Part shown: positions 1-9,271 of the stretch, piece after piece
Numbering within the stretch: position 1 is the stretch's first letter
Layout: each line of letters opens with the position of its first letter
DNA from: MPNP01 sp965215545
Lineage (GTDB): Bacteria; Pseudomonadota; Alphaproteobacteria; Rhodobacterales; Rhodobacteraceae
NCBI GenBank assembly: GCA_965215545.1
Contig: OZ244066.1
Span: 186,001-250,000, forward strand
DNA: 64,000 nt
Direction of reading: 5' to 3'
Program-made: the position numbers and the translations under genes
The notes under the pieces: model-generated
What the model was told of the DNA's origin: nothing
The model's input: the letters and a program-made list of their open reading frames with translations, nothing else
Databases searched by the model: none

Positions 1-42
1 TGGAAGGACCACTTGTCATATTGACTGGCTTGACAGGTAGCC

Positions 43-65
43 GGGAAACTGAAGGTAGGTTTCCC
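43..65. repeat. Inverted repeat (hairpin) past the AAA ATPase relic
   Basis: Perfect 7-base arms GGGAAAC and GTTTCCC are separated by 9 bases. On the minus strand the hairpin lies just beyond the stop codon of the AAA ATPase relic, so it could end that transcript, but no run of T follows, so a classical intrinsic terminator is doubtful. Confidence 0.35.
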
Positions 66-79
66 TTGTGAGATTGTTG

Positions 80-1056
80 TCATTCGCCGCCCCCCCCCAC
101 GCTTGGCATGAAATTCTCAACATAACGGTCTGACTGCTCCAGATCCTCATCCAGCAAGAGCAATGGGTCAACATCCTCGATATCCTTGGCCTGGGACACA
201 ACGACACCCTCATCATTTCGACACAAAGCAAAATAGCGGTCGTCAATGCTGTCAAACTCACATTTGAGCAGGATTGCGAATTCCCGCAGCAGGAACAGGC
301 CGTGGGTGGCCACGATGACCTGGAGACCCGCTCGGCAGAGGCCCAGGATTGCTCGCGCAACTTCACGAATGAGACGGGGATTGAGATTGGCCTCCGGCTC
401 GTCCCAGACCAGGCATCCCTTGTCAAGGAGTGAACCCGTGGCAATCAGCCGCACAAGCATGGAAATCCTGCGCCATCCTTCAGCGACCAGCGACATCTCC
501 AAATGGCTCGCATCGAATGGTGCCAGGTAGAAACGACCGCTGGTGCTGTCAAGGACGACACGCCCGCCGAGTTGTTCCTCCAGGGGCTCGATCAAACGTG
601 CAATGGTTCCGTCCTGTTCTCCCTTCAGTGCTGGCGCACCGAGCAGGAGACAGGTGTCCCGCCAGGTTTCATCGAATTCCAGATGGCGTGTTTCATGGAG
701 CGGGACAAATCCGGGACAAATGGTGAGCAGTTCCCGGGTGGGGATGAACACCGGAGGTCTGGTCTGCCATCCGGAAAGTGTCCTTTTTGACGGTGAACAA
801 GACGGCCCAGGCGATCTTCCGGACGGAAAACGCTGTTGAGCTTGTCTGCGATCCTGGTCTGCAGCAGCGTTTTGGTTGGTGCCCCGTTGCGTTTCTTCGA
901 TTCTTCAACACTCATTGCCATGACTGCGTAAGGGAGTTTGAGAAGATGGGTCTTGCCTGTCCCATTCGCACCGACAATGACATTGAGGCCTCTGGAAAAC
1001 TCCAGTTTGGTATCCTTGAAAACAGTGAAATCCTTGACTTCAAGAGAGTCGAGCAC
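80..1056 (-). pseudogene. AAA/ABC-type ATPase (OLD-like AAA_21 family), frameshifted
   Basis: The N-terminal reading starts with ATG at 1056 and carries a P-loop GANGTGKT at residues 29-36 after an SMC/ABC-type start (LDSLEVKDFTVFKDTKLEF). The C-terminal half, in another frame, has the Walker B/D-loop region VWDEPEANLNP and the H-loop IVATHGLFLLREF. Between about 720 and 795 the reading passes through all three frames, so two single-base indels separate the halves; stitched together they give about 325 residues, a normal size for small OLD-like ATPases. Such proteins are often defence or DNA-repair ATPases, but no partner (for example a TOPRIM nuclease) is visible in the window. It could be a true pseudogene or two sequencing errors. 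The next gene upstream is an IS66 relic. Confidence 0.7.
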
Positions 1057-1264
1057 TGGAGGTTCTTCCTTTTGGGAGCATCATTGCATTCGAAGGCCAA
1101 ACAATACTGGCATCGTCCATACCCTACCACTTCATCCCGACGCAGGGCTGAAGACCAACCCTTGGAGGATAGCAGACGGACCGGACGCTCACAAAGGTCG
1201 CAAGGATTTTGTTTTGTACGTAACTGCTCGTCCCTTCCCAAGTGCAGATGGCCTGTCATCGTGA

Positions 1265-1810
1265 TCAATCATGCGGCCGCCTGTCCGGTCGGTGCAATCG
1301 CAATGGCAGCAAGTGGATGGCAGCCGCGGGCTGCCACGATCCGGAAACAGCCGGACACCTTCTGCTTGACCCTGGCCATCCGGATGTCACGCTCCGCCTC
1401 GCTATGCCGATAGCGGCACAGGCAACGTTGTTCATAAAGCTGAGATCCGGGTCGCCTATGAACGGCACAGACTCCTCGTGCTGCTTGAGACGTGCATGCA
1501 GGGTATGCGCATTGGACTTCGCAATCCACCCGCGCCGTCCCTTCGGCCACGGCGGGATGGCGGGCAACTCCCGGGCGCCCTGCATCAGAATGGTCCGGTC
1601 GCGCTTGCGTATGGCCCGATGCTCGACCACGGTCAGGGTCGAGGTTGGGCTTTGGTTGACCCGGTGACACGTCGTGCGCAGAAATGCCCCCATCAAGCGG
1701 GCCCAGCGCAAGTCGTTGGACTCGACGACAAGGGCCAGTTCCCTGAGAAAGTGGTGCCAAAATGTTGAATGCAACATTTTTGGTAACTGTTCAGGATCCT
1801 GAGCCAGCAA
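1265..1810 (-). mobile_element. IS66-family transposase C-terminal relic
   Basis: The minus strand reads LLAQDPEQLPKMLHSTFWHHFLREL followed by LRWARLMGAFLRTTCHRVNQ and later, in a shifted frame, MARVKQKVSGCFRIVA. These are the C-terminal blocks of IS66 TnpC-type transposases, where a TNN-AERAIR segment normally precedes the KVSG block. Here that segment is garbled (SFMNNVACAAIG) by a frameshift, and the end of the gene is lost. No tnpA/tnpB and no N-terminal leucine-zipper part is visible, so this is a 3' fragment. Confidence 0.7.
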
Positions 1811-2006
1811 CTGCAGGCCCGAAACGGGGATCAGCGGATCGTAGCGAACGCCACTCTGCGCTCGTCAGGGCACAGAAACGCCGGTTCAAGCCAGCCGGCG
1901 AGTCAGGGCGCCTTTGGCTGCCAGGATGGCCACGGAGAGTTTGATGACATCATGACCTGTGAATGACCATGGTGTCTGGATCTCGGTAAAAACAGGCCCT
2001 CAAGGG

Positions 2007-2207
2007 CTATCCGAAGATTGCTCCGAGGGCGCAGCCGATTGCGATAGGCACCACCACCAAGGCGAGAAACAAAAGGTTTCGCCCCCGAGTTTCTGCCGCT
2101 CGACGGTTCAGGTACTCGGTGGGGTCGCCGCCCTCGCGGCGGATGGCCGTGACTTCGGCACGGTCAAGTTTTTCTGCGAAATCTCGTGCGCCCGTTATTA
2201 CATTCAT
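2007..2207 (-). CDS. Small hypothetical protein with one C-terminal membrane helix
   Basis: This is a 66-residue protein, charged at the N-terminus (MNVITGARDFAEKLDRAEVTAIRREGGDP) and ending in a hydrophobic helix (LLFLALVVVPIAIGCALGAIFG) that should anchor it in the membrane with the N-terminus inside. The ATG at 2207 is chosen because AAGGA sits 8 bases upstream on the minus strand; a longer reading from a TTG at 2228 lacks such support. I do not recognise a family. It stands alone between an IS66 relic and a stretch with an IS30 end, so its expression is uncertain. Confidence 0.5.
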   Translation of the reverse strand: MNVITGARDFAEKLDRAEVTAIRREGGDPTEYLNRRAAETRGRNLLFLALVVVPIAIGCALGAIFG

Positions 2208-2655
2208 GCCAATTCGTCCTTGCGCCAATCAGTCGTTGCCTGATGCCCAACTTGCCTGATGCCCGACTGTTCGACAATTCAATTTTTCTTGAACACAGAG
2301 GACGGTCAATGGCCCAACCCGGAAAAACGTCCCCCGCCACACCGCCTCATGGCGTTCAACCTCCTGCTGCCTCTCATCCCGACCGCTGTTGCCCATGTCC
2401 GGATTGTTGAAGCTGAAGAACGACTCCGACTGTTGCACCTCAGAGTGGCAGTGGGGCCAGGTTCAGCCTCATGTTTGTGGAAGCAGTGGTTGGCTCAACA
2501 GCCGACCACTGGCTACGCCCGAGTGTTCATCGACTTCGACAAAGTCGACCTGCGTGGGTGCAACAGAACCAGACGGAAACCCGTGAAGGGGATGTCGGTT
2601 TCAAACTGGCTCGCTGTCCAATAGAACACTCCTGCAACCAGATAGGGAGGTCGGC
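2208..2655. other. Gene-free stretch with a solo IS30-type terminal repeat
   Basis: No convincing coding region. At about 2433-2457 there is a TTGCACCTCAGAGTGGCAGT segment that matches, with one difference, the terminal inverted repeat of the IS30 element at 51.7-53.1 kb. It is a solo end with no transposase beside it. The rest shows nothing I can name; it holds the promoter side of the dehalogenase gene. Confidence 0.5.
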
Positions 2656-3333
2656 ATGGAGTCGGTCAAGGCGTGCGTGTTTGATGCCTACGGGACCCTG
2701 CTGGATGTCGCCGCGGCGGCCCGGGATGTCCTGGCTCCGATCGACAGCGGACTGGCAGCCCATGTTGCCGCCGACTGGCGCCACAAGCAGCTCCAATACA
2801 CCTGGATTTTGTCAATGACCGGGCAATATGAGGATTTCTGGTCCGTCACCACAGCGAGTCTTGACTGGGCCCTGGCCAGGAACGGGATTGATGACAGGGA
2901 CCTGCGTGACCGCATGCAGGGTCTGGCCATGACCCTTCAGCCCTACCCCGAGATCACGGCACTGTTCGATCAGTTGGAGACCCTGCCCTGCAGACGCGCC
3001 ATCCTGTCCAACGGAACGCCGGACATGCTGGCGGCGGCCTGTGCATCCGCCAGGCTGGCGGATCGGCTCGATGATGTGTTCAGCGTTGACAGTGTTGGCG
3101 TCTACAAACCCGACCCTCGCGTCTATGCCCTCGTGACCGGGACCTACGCCATCGCACCGACCGACGTGCTGTTCGTTTCGGGCAACGGCTGGGATGTGGC
3201 CGGTGCATCGATATTCGGATTCCAGACCGTCTGGGTCAACCGGAGCAATGAGCCGGTGGACATTCTGCCGGGGCGTCCCGATGCCATCATCACGGACCTC
3301 AGTTCCCTGCCGCAGATCCTTGGCGTATCATGA
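2656..3333 (+). CDS. (S)-2-haloacid dehalogenase, type II
   Basis: HAD-superfamily hydrolase of 225 residues, the usual size for L-2-haloacid dehalogenases, which convert (S)-2-haloacids to (R)-2-hydroxyacids in the cytoplasm. Motif I is FDAYGTLLD with nucleophile D10; W40-R41 and the KQLQYTW block match the family; motif II is LSNGTPDM (S118, N119); motif III is K151 in YKPDPRVY; motif IV is S175-x-N177-xx-D180. AGGGAGG lies just upstream of the ATG. The stop overlaps the start of the next gene by 4 bases, so the two are co-translated. The natural substrate cannot be told from sequence; some family members act on other small acids. Confidence 0.9.
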   Translation: MESVKACVFDAYGTLLDVAAAARDVLAPIDSGLAAHVAADWRHKQLQYTWILSMTGQYEDFWSVTTASLDWALARNGIDDRDLRDRMQGLAMTLQPYPEITALFDQLETLPCRRAILSNGTPDMLAAACASARLADRLDDVFSVDSVGVYKPDPRVYALVTGTYAIAPTDVLFVSGNGWDVAGASIFGFQTVWVNRSNEPVDILPGRPDAIITDLSSLPQILGVS

Positions 3334-4157
3334 TCAGACGCTTTGCAGCACCCGACGGTCTGGACCTTGCCTATCGCGATACGGGTGAGGGTCTGCCGGT
3401 CATCTGCCTGGCTGGTCTCACCCGCAACGGGACTGATTTTGATGGCCTGGTCCCACATCTGCCGGGTGTGCGGCTGATTCGGCTGGACTCCCGGGGGCGG
3501 GGTGCGTCAGCTTTCGATCCCGATCCGGCCAATTACACCGTCATGGTCGAAACCCGGGATGTTCTGGCCCTCATGGATCATCTGGACGTGCCTGGAGCGT
3601 GTTTCATCGGTACATCCCGCGGCGGACTCATCACCATGGCCCTGGCCATGATCGCCAAGGATCGGGTGGCCGGCTTCGTCTTCAACGATATCGGACCCCG
3701 GATTGAACGGCCCGGTGTGGAGCAGATCGCCAACTGGATTGGCACCAATCCCCCCGCTGCAGATTTCGAGGCAGGCGCGCGCCACCTGGCCGCTCATTCC
3801 CCCGGTTTTGCCCATGTCCCTCATGAGCGGTGGCTGACAGAGGCCCGGCACCGCTACCGACAGACCGACGACGGACTGGTGATCAACTACGACCCTGCCC
3901 TTCGCACGGGTTTTGTCGAAGGAATCAGCGACGCTCTCCCCGAATTCTGGGATGCCTTCGCCCTGCTTGCGGACCGTCCCGGGGCTGTCATCCGTGGGGC
4001 CAATTCCGATCTCCTCGCCCGGTCCACCGTCGACGCAATGTGCGCTGCCAAGCCGGATCTCCTGACTGCCGAGGTTCCGGACCGGGGCCATTGCCCGTTT
4101 CTTGACGAACCCGAATCCCTGTCAGTCATCAGGGCAATTCTGGACCGCCTGACATGA
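3330..4157 (+). CDS. Alpha/beta-fold hydrolase
   Basis: A 275-residue alpha/beta hydrolase whose ATG overlaps the stop of the dehalogenase (ATGA). The nucleophile elbow is G-T-S96-R-G-G; the oxyanion-hole region is CLAGLTRNGTDFD near residue 30; the catalytic His lies in DRGHCPFLDEPE near the C-terminus, and an acid is expected in the preceding GANSDLLA loop. This layout fits esterases, epoxide- or haloalkane-type hydrolases and 3-oxoadipate enol-lactonase-like enzymes. The partnership with a haloacid dehalogenase and an L-idonate-type dehydrogenase suggests a small catabolic operon, but the substrate is unknown. Confidence 0.85.
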   Translation: MIRRFAAPDGLDLAYRDTGEGLPVICLAGLTRNGTDFDGLVPHLPGVRLIRLDSRGRGASAFDPDPANYTVMVETRDVLALMDHLDVPGACFIGTSRGGLITMALAMIAKDRVAGFVFNDIGPRIERPGVEQIANWIGTNPPAADFEAGARHLAAHSPGFAHVPHERWLTEARHRYRQTDDGLVINYDPALRTGFVEGISDALPEFWDAFALLADRPGAVIRGANSDLLARSTVDAMCAAKPDLLTAEVPDRGHCPFLDEPESLSVIRAILDRLT

Positions 4158-4190
4158 TGGGCACTGACAGGCATTCAGCGGGTTGACGCA

Positions 4191-5261
4191 ATGGAGGTCC
4201 GCACCTGCCGGCTCCACCGGGCCCACGATCTCCGGATCGACACCGAAACACTGCCTGCGATGGGTCCAGATGATGTCCAGGTTGCCGTGCGCTATGGGGG
4301 AATCTGTGGCTCCGACCTGCATTATTTTCATGACGGGGGCATCGGCAACGTCCGGGTTCGCGAACCGATCGTGGTCGGTCATGAGGCTGCAGGACACATC
4401 CTCGCAGTGGGCACCGATGTTGACGGGCTGGCAGATGGTGACCCGGTTGCCATCAATCCCAGTCGCCACTGCGGTTCATGTCGCTTCTGCGACCGGATGG
4501 ATTTCAACCACTGCCTGAACATGCGCTTCATGGGGTCGGCAGCCACCCTGCCCCATGAACAGGGCCTGTTTCGCGAGATCGTGACCCTCCCTGCATCCCA
4601 GGTCCACCCCCTGTCCCGTTCAGTTTCCCTCATGGCTGCAGCCTGCACTGAACCGCTGGCTGTCTGTCTGCATGCCGCAGCCAGGGCACCTGACCTCGAG
4701 GGGAGTCGGGTCCTGATTGCCGGGGCCGGTCCGATCGGCTGCCTGATGACAGCCGTGGTTGCGCGCGCCAACCCCACCGACCTGGTCGTGACCGATATGC
4801 ATGACAACCCGCTTGCAATCGCTGCGACCCTGGGAGCCAAGACCACACTCAACATCTCGACTCATCCCGAGCGGCTCGAGTCCTATGGGCACGAACAGGG
4901 ACAGTTCGACACGGCCTTTGCCTGTACCGGCGCGGCTGCGGCCATCAAGAGTGCGTTGTCTGCAATCCGGCCGCAGGGCACCCTGGTCATGGTAGGGATG
5001 GCCGGCACCACCCCCCTGCCGCTCAACGTCCTGGTCAAGAAGGAACTCCGACTCCTGGGCAGTCACCGGTTTCATGTTGAATTTGCCGCCGCTGTCGGCC
5101 TCATTGACACGGGACAGATCAACATCATGCCCATCATCAGCCACATCCAACCTCTCGACAATGCCATGACAGCTTTTCCGTTGGCAGGCGACCGGACACG
5201 GTCTCTCAAGGTCCTGCTGTCCATGACACCAGAGGACAGGGAACCGGCGTACGCATCCTGA
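4191..5261 (+). CDS. idnD: Zinc-dependent alcohol dehydrogenase, L-idonate 5-dehydrogenase-like
   Basis: MDR-superfamily dehydrogenase of 356 residues. Catalytic zinc ligands are C39 (GICGSDLHYFHDGG) and H64-E65 (VVGHEAAG); the structural zinc lobe has C94, C97, C100 and C108; a Rossmann fold follows with GAGPIGCLMTAV. The DLHYFHDGGIGNVRVREP block is typical of L-idonate 5-dehydrogenase, which oxidises L-idonate to 5-ketogluconate; sorbitol/xylitol-type dehydrogenases are the alternative. It follows the hydrolase by 33 bases and is probably the third gene of the same operon. No gluconate transporter or idnO is present here, so the precise sugar-acid role is inference. Confidence 0.8.
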   Translation: MEVRTCRLHRAHDLRIDTETLPAMGPDDVQVAVRYGGICGSDLHYFHDGGIGNVRVREPIVVGHEAAGHILAVGTDVDGLADGDPVAINPSRHCGSCRFCDRMDFNHCLNMRFMGSAATLPHEQGLFREIVTLPASQVHPLSRSVSLMAAACTEPLAVCLHAAARAPDLEGSRVLIAGAGPIGCLMTAVVARANPTDLVVTDMHDNPLAIAATLGAKTTLNISTHPERLESYGHEQGQFDTAFACTGAAAAIKSALSAIRPQGTLVMVGMAGTTPLPLNVLVKKELRLLGSHRFHVEFAAAVGLIDTGQINIMPIISHIQPLDNAMTAFPLAGDRTRSLKVLLSMTPEDREPAYAS

Positions 5262-5679
5262 ACCGGTCCGGGATTCCGATCACCAGCCGTGTTCACTGCC
5301 ATCAAGGCTATCGGTCCTGACGATCGGATGCACAAAGCGCCCACTGTTGCCCACGACTCCCTGAACAGCGCATCAAAATCATCACAGGGGGCGGGCCGCC
5401 ATCCAGCATGCTTGTGCATGTCCTGTCATGCAGGACTTCAAGGGCCAGCCAGCCCTTCCCATCGATTGCTGCGGAAGCGGGCAGGCAGCCGGGGCTGAAA
5501 AACCTGATCCGGGACTGATGGTTACCGATCGCGGCCCCCGACGGAAAGCCGGATCGGTCGGAATGGGCACCGATTACGGACTCGCCGGCTTGGTTTCGTG
5601 TCGATTCAATGGTTCAATGTTGGCCTGGTCACCCGGCTCGGTGCGACAGCGGAACCGAGATCACCTTTGCAAGACTCAG
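5262..5679. other. Gene-free stretch after idnD
   Basis: I see no coding region, RNA gene or clear terminator. Codon-like order is absent in all frames, and the stretch runs directly into an IS5-family relic, so it is probably decayed mobile or intergenic DNA. Confidence 0.4.
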
Positions 5680-6536
5680 AGCTTGACCGAAACGTTGAGT
5701 GGTCGCCCAGAATATGGCAGTCCATGTTGCAAACCCACACAAGCATGGAAGACCCAAGGCCCTGGACCACAACCCCTCAGGACCCGTAGAGACGGCCGAC
5801 AGACCGATTTGAAACCGATGTGACCGACACCGAGTGGGCCGTCATCGAACCGCTGCCGCCACCCCCGTCCAAACTGGGCCGCCCCCGCCCAGTTGATGGG
5901 CGGGCGGTCGTCAATGCCCGCCCGTTCCTCCTCGGGACAGGAGGCCAGGGACACGCGCACGGCCCAAGTGTTTTCCGTCCTTCACGTCGGTCCGGAACTC
6001 TATCGACGCCTGGCGGCATGATGGGGCACGCGAGCGGCTGCAGGATGCTCTGCGCACGAAGGTTCATACCCTCGTGGGCCGTGCGAGCCCACCAACCGCC
6101 ACCATCGACAGCCCGGATCACCAACCGCCGGGGTCAGGACCCCAGAGGGGGTGGACTGGTCGGCTCTGATGCCGGCAAGAGGATCAAGGGCCGCAAGCGC
6201 CACCTCACGGTGGATGTCGAAGGGGTCCCGATTGTCATGGTCATCCAGCTTGCCTCGGTACAGGACCGGGATTGTGCCCCGGTGGTGATCCTCGGCACGC
6301 TGGCCAAGGCCCCCGAGGTGCGGGGACTCGGAGCTGCCGGAGGCTCTACAGAACCCAAACTCCGGGCGGCACGCAAGGAGGACGGGCGCCCTGATCGAGA
6401 TCATCCACAAGCCCAGGCCATCAAGGACTTCACGATTCTCTATCGCCGCTGGTTGGTGGAGCGGACGTCCACCTGGCCGTCACGATACCGGCGGCCGGTT
6501 CCTGATGCGCCGGGTGGCGCGAGGGCTTATTGTTGA
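5680..6536 (+). mobile_element. IS5-family element relic (multiply frameshifted transposase)
   Basis: From 5821 the plus strand reads MTDTEWAVIEPLPPPPSKLG, the standard start of IS5-group DDE transposases. Pieces of the rest follow in different frames: GKRIKGRKRHLTVDVEG (first DDE-domain strand), VQDRDCAPVVILGTLAK, and a tail resembling YRRWVVERTFAWLSRYRR and RRVARG. At least four indels break it. The first ~80 bases (about 5686-5765) are shared with the relics at 8.7-9.2 kb and 53.2-53.9 kb and look like the common left end. The element faces the DUF1703-type copy A. Confidence 0.75.
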
Positions 6537-6808
6537 ATGGAACTGGATTCGCCTATTGCCCATCCACGGCCGTTTTGGACAGCTATTCGTATGTTGTTCC
6601 TGTAGTGCAGAAGCTCATTCAGGGCAACGCCGCAATGGCCGGCTGTCTGGGGGTGCTGCTGGGCTGGGGCCGGCAGGGCCACCAGCGCGGTGGCGAGAAC
6701 CCAAACGGGTCCGGTCGGAGATGAACGGTGCTGGTGAAGGGGGACAGGCTTCACGGAACACTGTGAACCCACCGTTCGTGCCGGAGATGAAGGGCGCACC
6801 CCACCCCA

Positions 6809-8374
6809 TCAGTCGATGCCGACCCCCTCCGCCCGCACCTCCAGCAGGTTGCGCACCTCGCGCCCGCAGGCGATGGCAATGAGGTGGACAGGCTGGCCAT
6901 GGTACGTGTCGGCATAGCCGCGGGCCCGCATCTGGATGAAGGCGGCATTGAGTGCTGTCTCCACGTCGTCCGCACTGGCCGCCATCTTGAACTCGAGGAT
7001 GAACACCTGATCCCCGAGATGGACCACCAGGTCGGCCCGGCCATGGCTGGTGGCCACCTCGGCGTGCACCTCCACGCCAATGGATCGGAAGACCATGTGC
7101 AGGAGACTGGCATACCAGGCCTCATAGCGGGCGAGATCGTCTGTGGTGTGCCACTGGTAGGGAATGCTGGCCAGCCAGGCGCGGAGCGTGGCCGCGAACC
7201 CTGTGAAGTCGTGGGTCTCGAGCGAGGATCGGAGGCTGTGCCCCTGGCCCGCCACGTCCGTGACGGTCTGGCCCAGATACGCAAGCAGGCCCTGATTCAG
7301 GCTGATGCGGACTTCCTGATTGGGATAGTCGAGCCGGTAGAGGGTGTTGAAGCCCGCCTGCTCCTCATCGGTGATGGTCAGGTACCCCGTCTGGAACAGC
7401 AGGGCCTCGGGGCTGATGTCGTCGACATCGAACCTGGACACCAGCGCCTCGTCGGCCAGGCAGCCCTCGATCTCCTGCAGGCTGACCGAGCGTGCCTTGA
7501 GGGTCTCGAACAGGAAGGTCGGCGAGCCGGTCTGGAACCAGTAGGGTTTGAAGGTGCGATTGCGCAAGAACAGGAGTACATCGAAGGGGTTGTAGAGGCG
7601 CGCGGTGCCCAGCCAGTTGTAACCATTGTACCAGCTGCGGATGGCGTCGCGGTCCAAGCCGTCCAACTCGGGGGCAAAGACGGTATCAAGATCGGCCTCG
7701 GTGTAACCACAGAGCGTGGCAAAGCGGGGATCGAGGCTGATGTCCTCGAGGTTGTTGAGACCCGAGAACAGGCTGACCCTGGAGAACATGCTCACGCCGG
7801 TGACAAAGACGAAGCGGACGTGCTCGGCAGCACCCTTGATGATGCCATAGAAGCCGCGCAGATAGTCGCGGTTGGCCCGGGCCCGGGCGGGGTCGTGGAG
7901 GGCATCGAGGATGGGTTTGTCGTATTCGTCGACGAGGACCACGACGCGCTGGCCGGTGGTGTGGTGGAGACGGTCCAGCACATCGAACAGGGACTCCGGT
8001 GCGGTTTGCCATGGTCCCGCCGCCAGATCCGCATTGCGCTCGATCGCTTGCAATTGCGCGAGAATGTTGCGCTCGATCGCGTCTGGTCCATCATACTTGC
8101 CATCAAAGCTCAGGCGCACCACGGGGTGGACCGCCGACCAGTCCCAGTGCGGGTGGATGGCCAGGCCCGCGAAGAGGGCCTCCTCGCCGGCAAACAGGGC
8201 CCGGAGCGTGTCAAGGAGCAGGCTCTTGCCGAAGCGGCGGGGGCGGGAGAGGAACCAGTGATCGCCGCGTGCGATCAGGTCCCGGATCAGCGGCGTCTTG
8301 TCGACGTAGTAGCTGTCGGTCTCCCGCAGGCGAGCAAAGTCCTGGATGCCGATGGGCAGGCGTTGGCGGGTCAT
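6809..8374 (-). CDS. AAA-ATPase/PD-(D/E)XK nuclease-fold protein (DUF1703 type), copy A
   Basis: A 521-residue member of the family with an N-terminal AAA-ATPase-like domain and a C-terminal PD-(D/E)XK domain. Near the N-terminus is IGIQDFARLRETDSYYVDKT, then a Walker A variant RPRRFGKS with K50, then Walker B VLVDEYDKPILDAL. The C-terminal nuclease-like core is GRADLVV followed by FILEFKM (D ... E-x-K), so catalytic residues are kept. ATG at 8374 is chosen because it gives the same MTRQRLPIG start as copies B and C. The family is often multi-copy within a genome and has no established function; nuclease activity is inferred. Copy A differs from B and C in a block around residues 105-145. It is flanked by oppositely oriented IS5 relics. 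Confidence 0.85.
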   Translation of the reverse strand: MTRQRLPIGIQDFARLRETDSYYVDKTPLIRDLIARGDHWFLSRPRRFGKSLLLDTLRALFAGEEALFAGLAIHPHWDWSAVHPVVRLSFDGKYDGPDAIERNILAQLQAIERNADLAAGPWQTAPESLFDVLDRLHHTTGQRVVVLVDEYDKPILDALHDPARARANRDYLRGFYGIIKGAAEHVRFVFVTGVSMFSRVSLFSGLNNLEDISLDPRFATLCGYTEADLDTVFAPELDGLDRDAIRSWYNGYNWLGTARLYNPFDVLLFLRNRTFKPYWFQTGSPTFLFETLKARSVSLQEIEGCLADEALVSRFDVDDISPEALLFQTGYLTITDEEQAGFNTLYRLDYPNQEVRISLNQGLLAYLGQTVTDVAGQGHSLRSSLETHDFTGFAATLRAWLASIPYQWHTTDDLARYEAWYASLLHMVFRSIGVEVHAEVATSHGRADLVVHLGDQVFILEFKMAASADDVETALNAAFIQMRARGYADTYHGQPVHLIAIACGREVRNLLEVRAEGVGID

Positions 8375-8390
8375 CAATTGTATCCTTCAC

Positions 8391-8408
8391 GGAGAGTCGA
8401 TACTCTCC
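8391..8408. repeat. Perfect hairpin just upstream of DUF1703-type copy A
   Basis: GGAGAGT and ACTCTCC form a perfect 7-base stem with loop CGAT, 17 bases before the ATG of copy A on the minus strand. It would lie in the 5' untranslated leader or be a protein-binding palindrome. Copies B and C have a different upstream region, so this element is specific to copy A. Confidence 0.4.
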
Positions 8409-8719
8409 TGTCAGTTGCGGCCGTAGCCTTGAGGATTCTTGACAACACCCTTGCCCACGACCGACATGGCGCATGGAATTCGTTCAGTGTGCCTTCACTC
8501 ATTGGACAGTCTCTCCAAAGGGGCCCGGCCATACAAGCTGGATGCTCCCGAATTCCGGAACCGGATTCGCGGCAACACGCACTGGAAATATAAGGCCAAT
8601 GCCATCCGGCACGCAAGGACACGGACCTGTCAGGAGTGGTGGTGGACCTGACAAAGTTCACCCTTGAAGAGACGATGCCGGTGACAACTCGTGTGAACTG
8701 CGTCTCTGACCTGTCCACT

Positions 8720-9222
8720 GTTGATCCCACCTGTCACGAGGTGCGGGTGTGATCGACGTCGCTTTCCAAGTCACCCGATCCGTATCACAGCGGTGATCAG
8801 GCAGTGTGTGCCAGCCACCCCTCGATCTCCTGGGCCTGCACCACCCCATCGCGGCGGGACTGAAGACCGGAGCGATCCGGGCCGCCGGCCTGCGTTCGCG
8901 TGTCCCGTCATCACGCCAGGCATCGCAAGGGTTCTGAACCGACGGCAAGGGTGGGACGCCCTTGGGGCAGCGGGTGCCACGGGCCGCCGGTCCCGCGAAT
9001 GAACGGGATGGTGTTGACGATCGCCCATCACGTGGGCGGGGGCGGTCCAATGTGGACGGGGGTGGCAGAGCGGTGGCGGTCCCATCGGTGGCCAATCGGC
9101 CCATGGGGCGTGACGACGGGTCCTGAGAGTTGTGTGCCAGGGCCTTGGGGCCGCCATGTCTTGCGTGGGTTGACACCATGGACTGCCACATCTTGGGCGA
9201 CCACGCAACGTTCCGGTCAGGT
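8720..9222 (-). mobile_element. IS5-family element relic, inverted relative to the 5.7 kb one
   Basis: The minus strand from about 9222 repeats the left-end sequence of the 5.7 kb relic (about 9138-9217), followed by scrambled pieces of an IS5 transposase N-terminal region (a PPLCHPRP/HWTAPAHVMGDRQHHPVHS stretch that corresponds to the PPPSKLGRPRPVDGRAVVNA block in other frames) and fragments of the SVRN-AWRDDGTRER block. No reading frame is longer than short pieces; the 3' half is missing. Together with the relic at 5.7-6.5 kb it brackets DUF1703-type copy A. Confidence 0.6.
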
Positions 9223-9271
9223 TCTGAGGACAGACCCACGACCTGCGATGCCGACGTGACCTGCTGGTCGC

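Noticed and set aside
912..1268. 118-codon minus-strand reading with CxxC pairs (CDLCERP, GRCQYC)
   Set aside because: It overlaps the N-terminal part of the AAA ATPase gene in another frame, and the remaining part has no family I recognise; the cysteine pairs alone are not enough.
6884..8593. A 569-codon open frame antisense to DUF1703-type copy A (also at copies B and C)
   Set aside because: The same shadow frame occurs opposite all three copies because their DNA is alike; composition (GVEVVEG, LLLIGDGQVPRLEQQ) follows the sense codons. No ribosome site.
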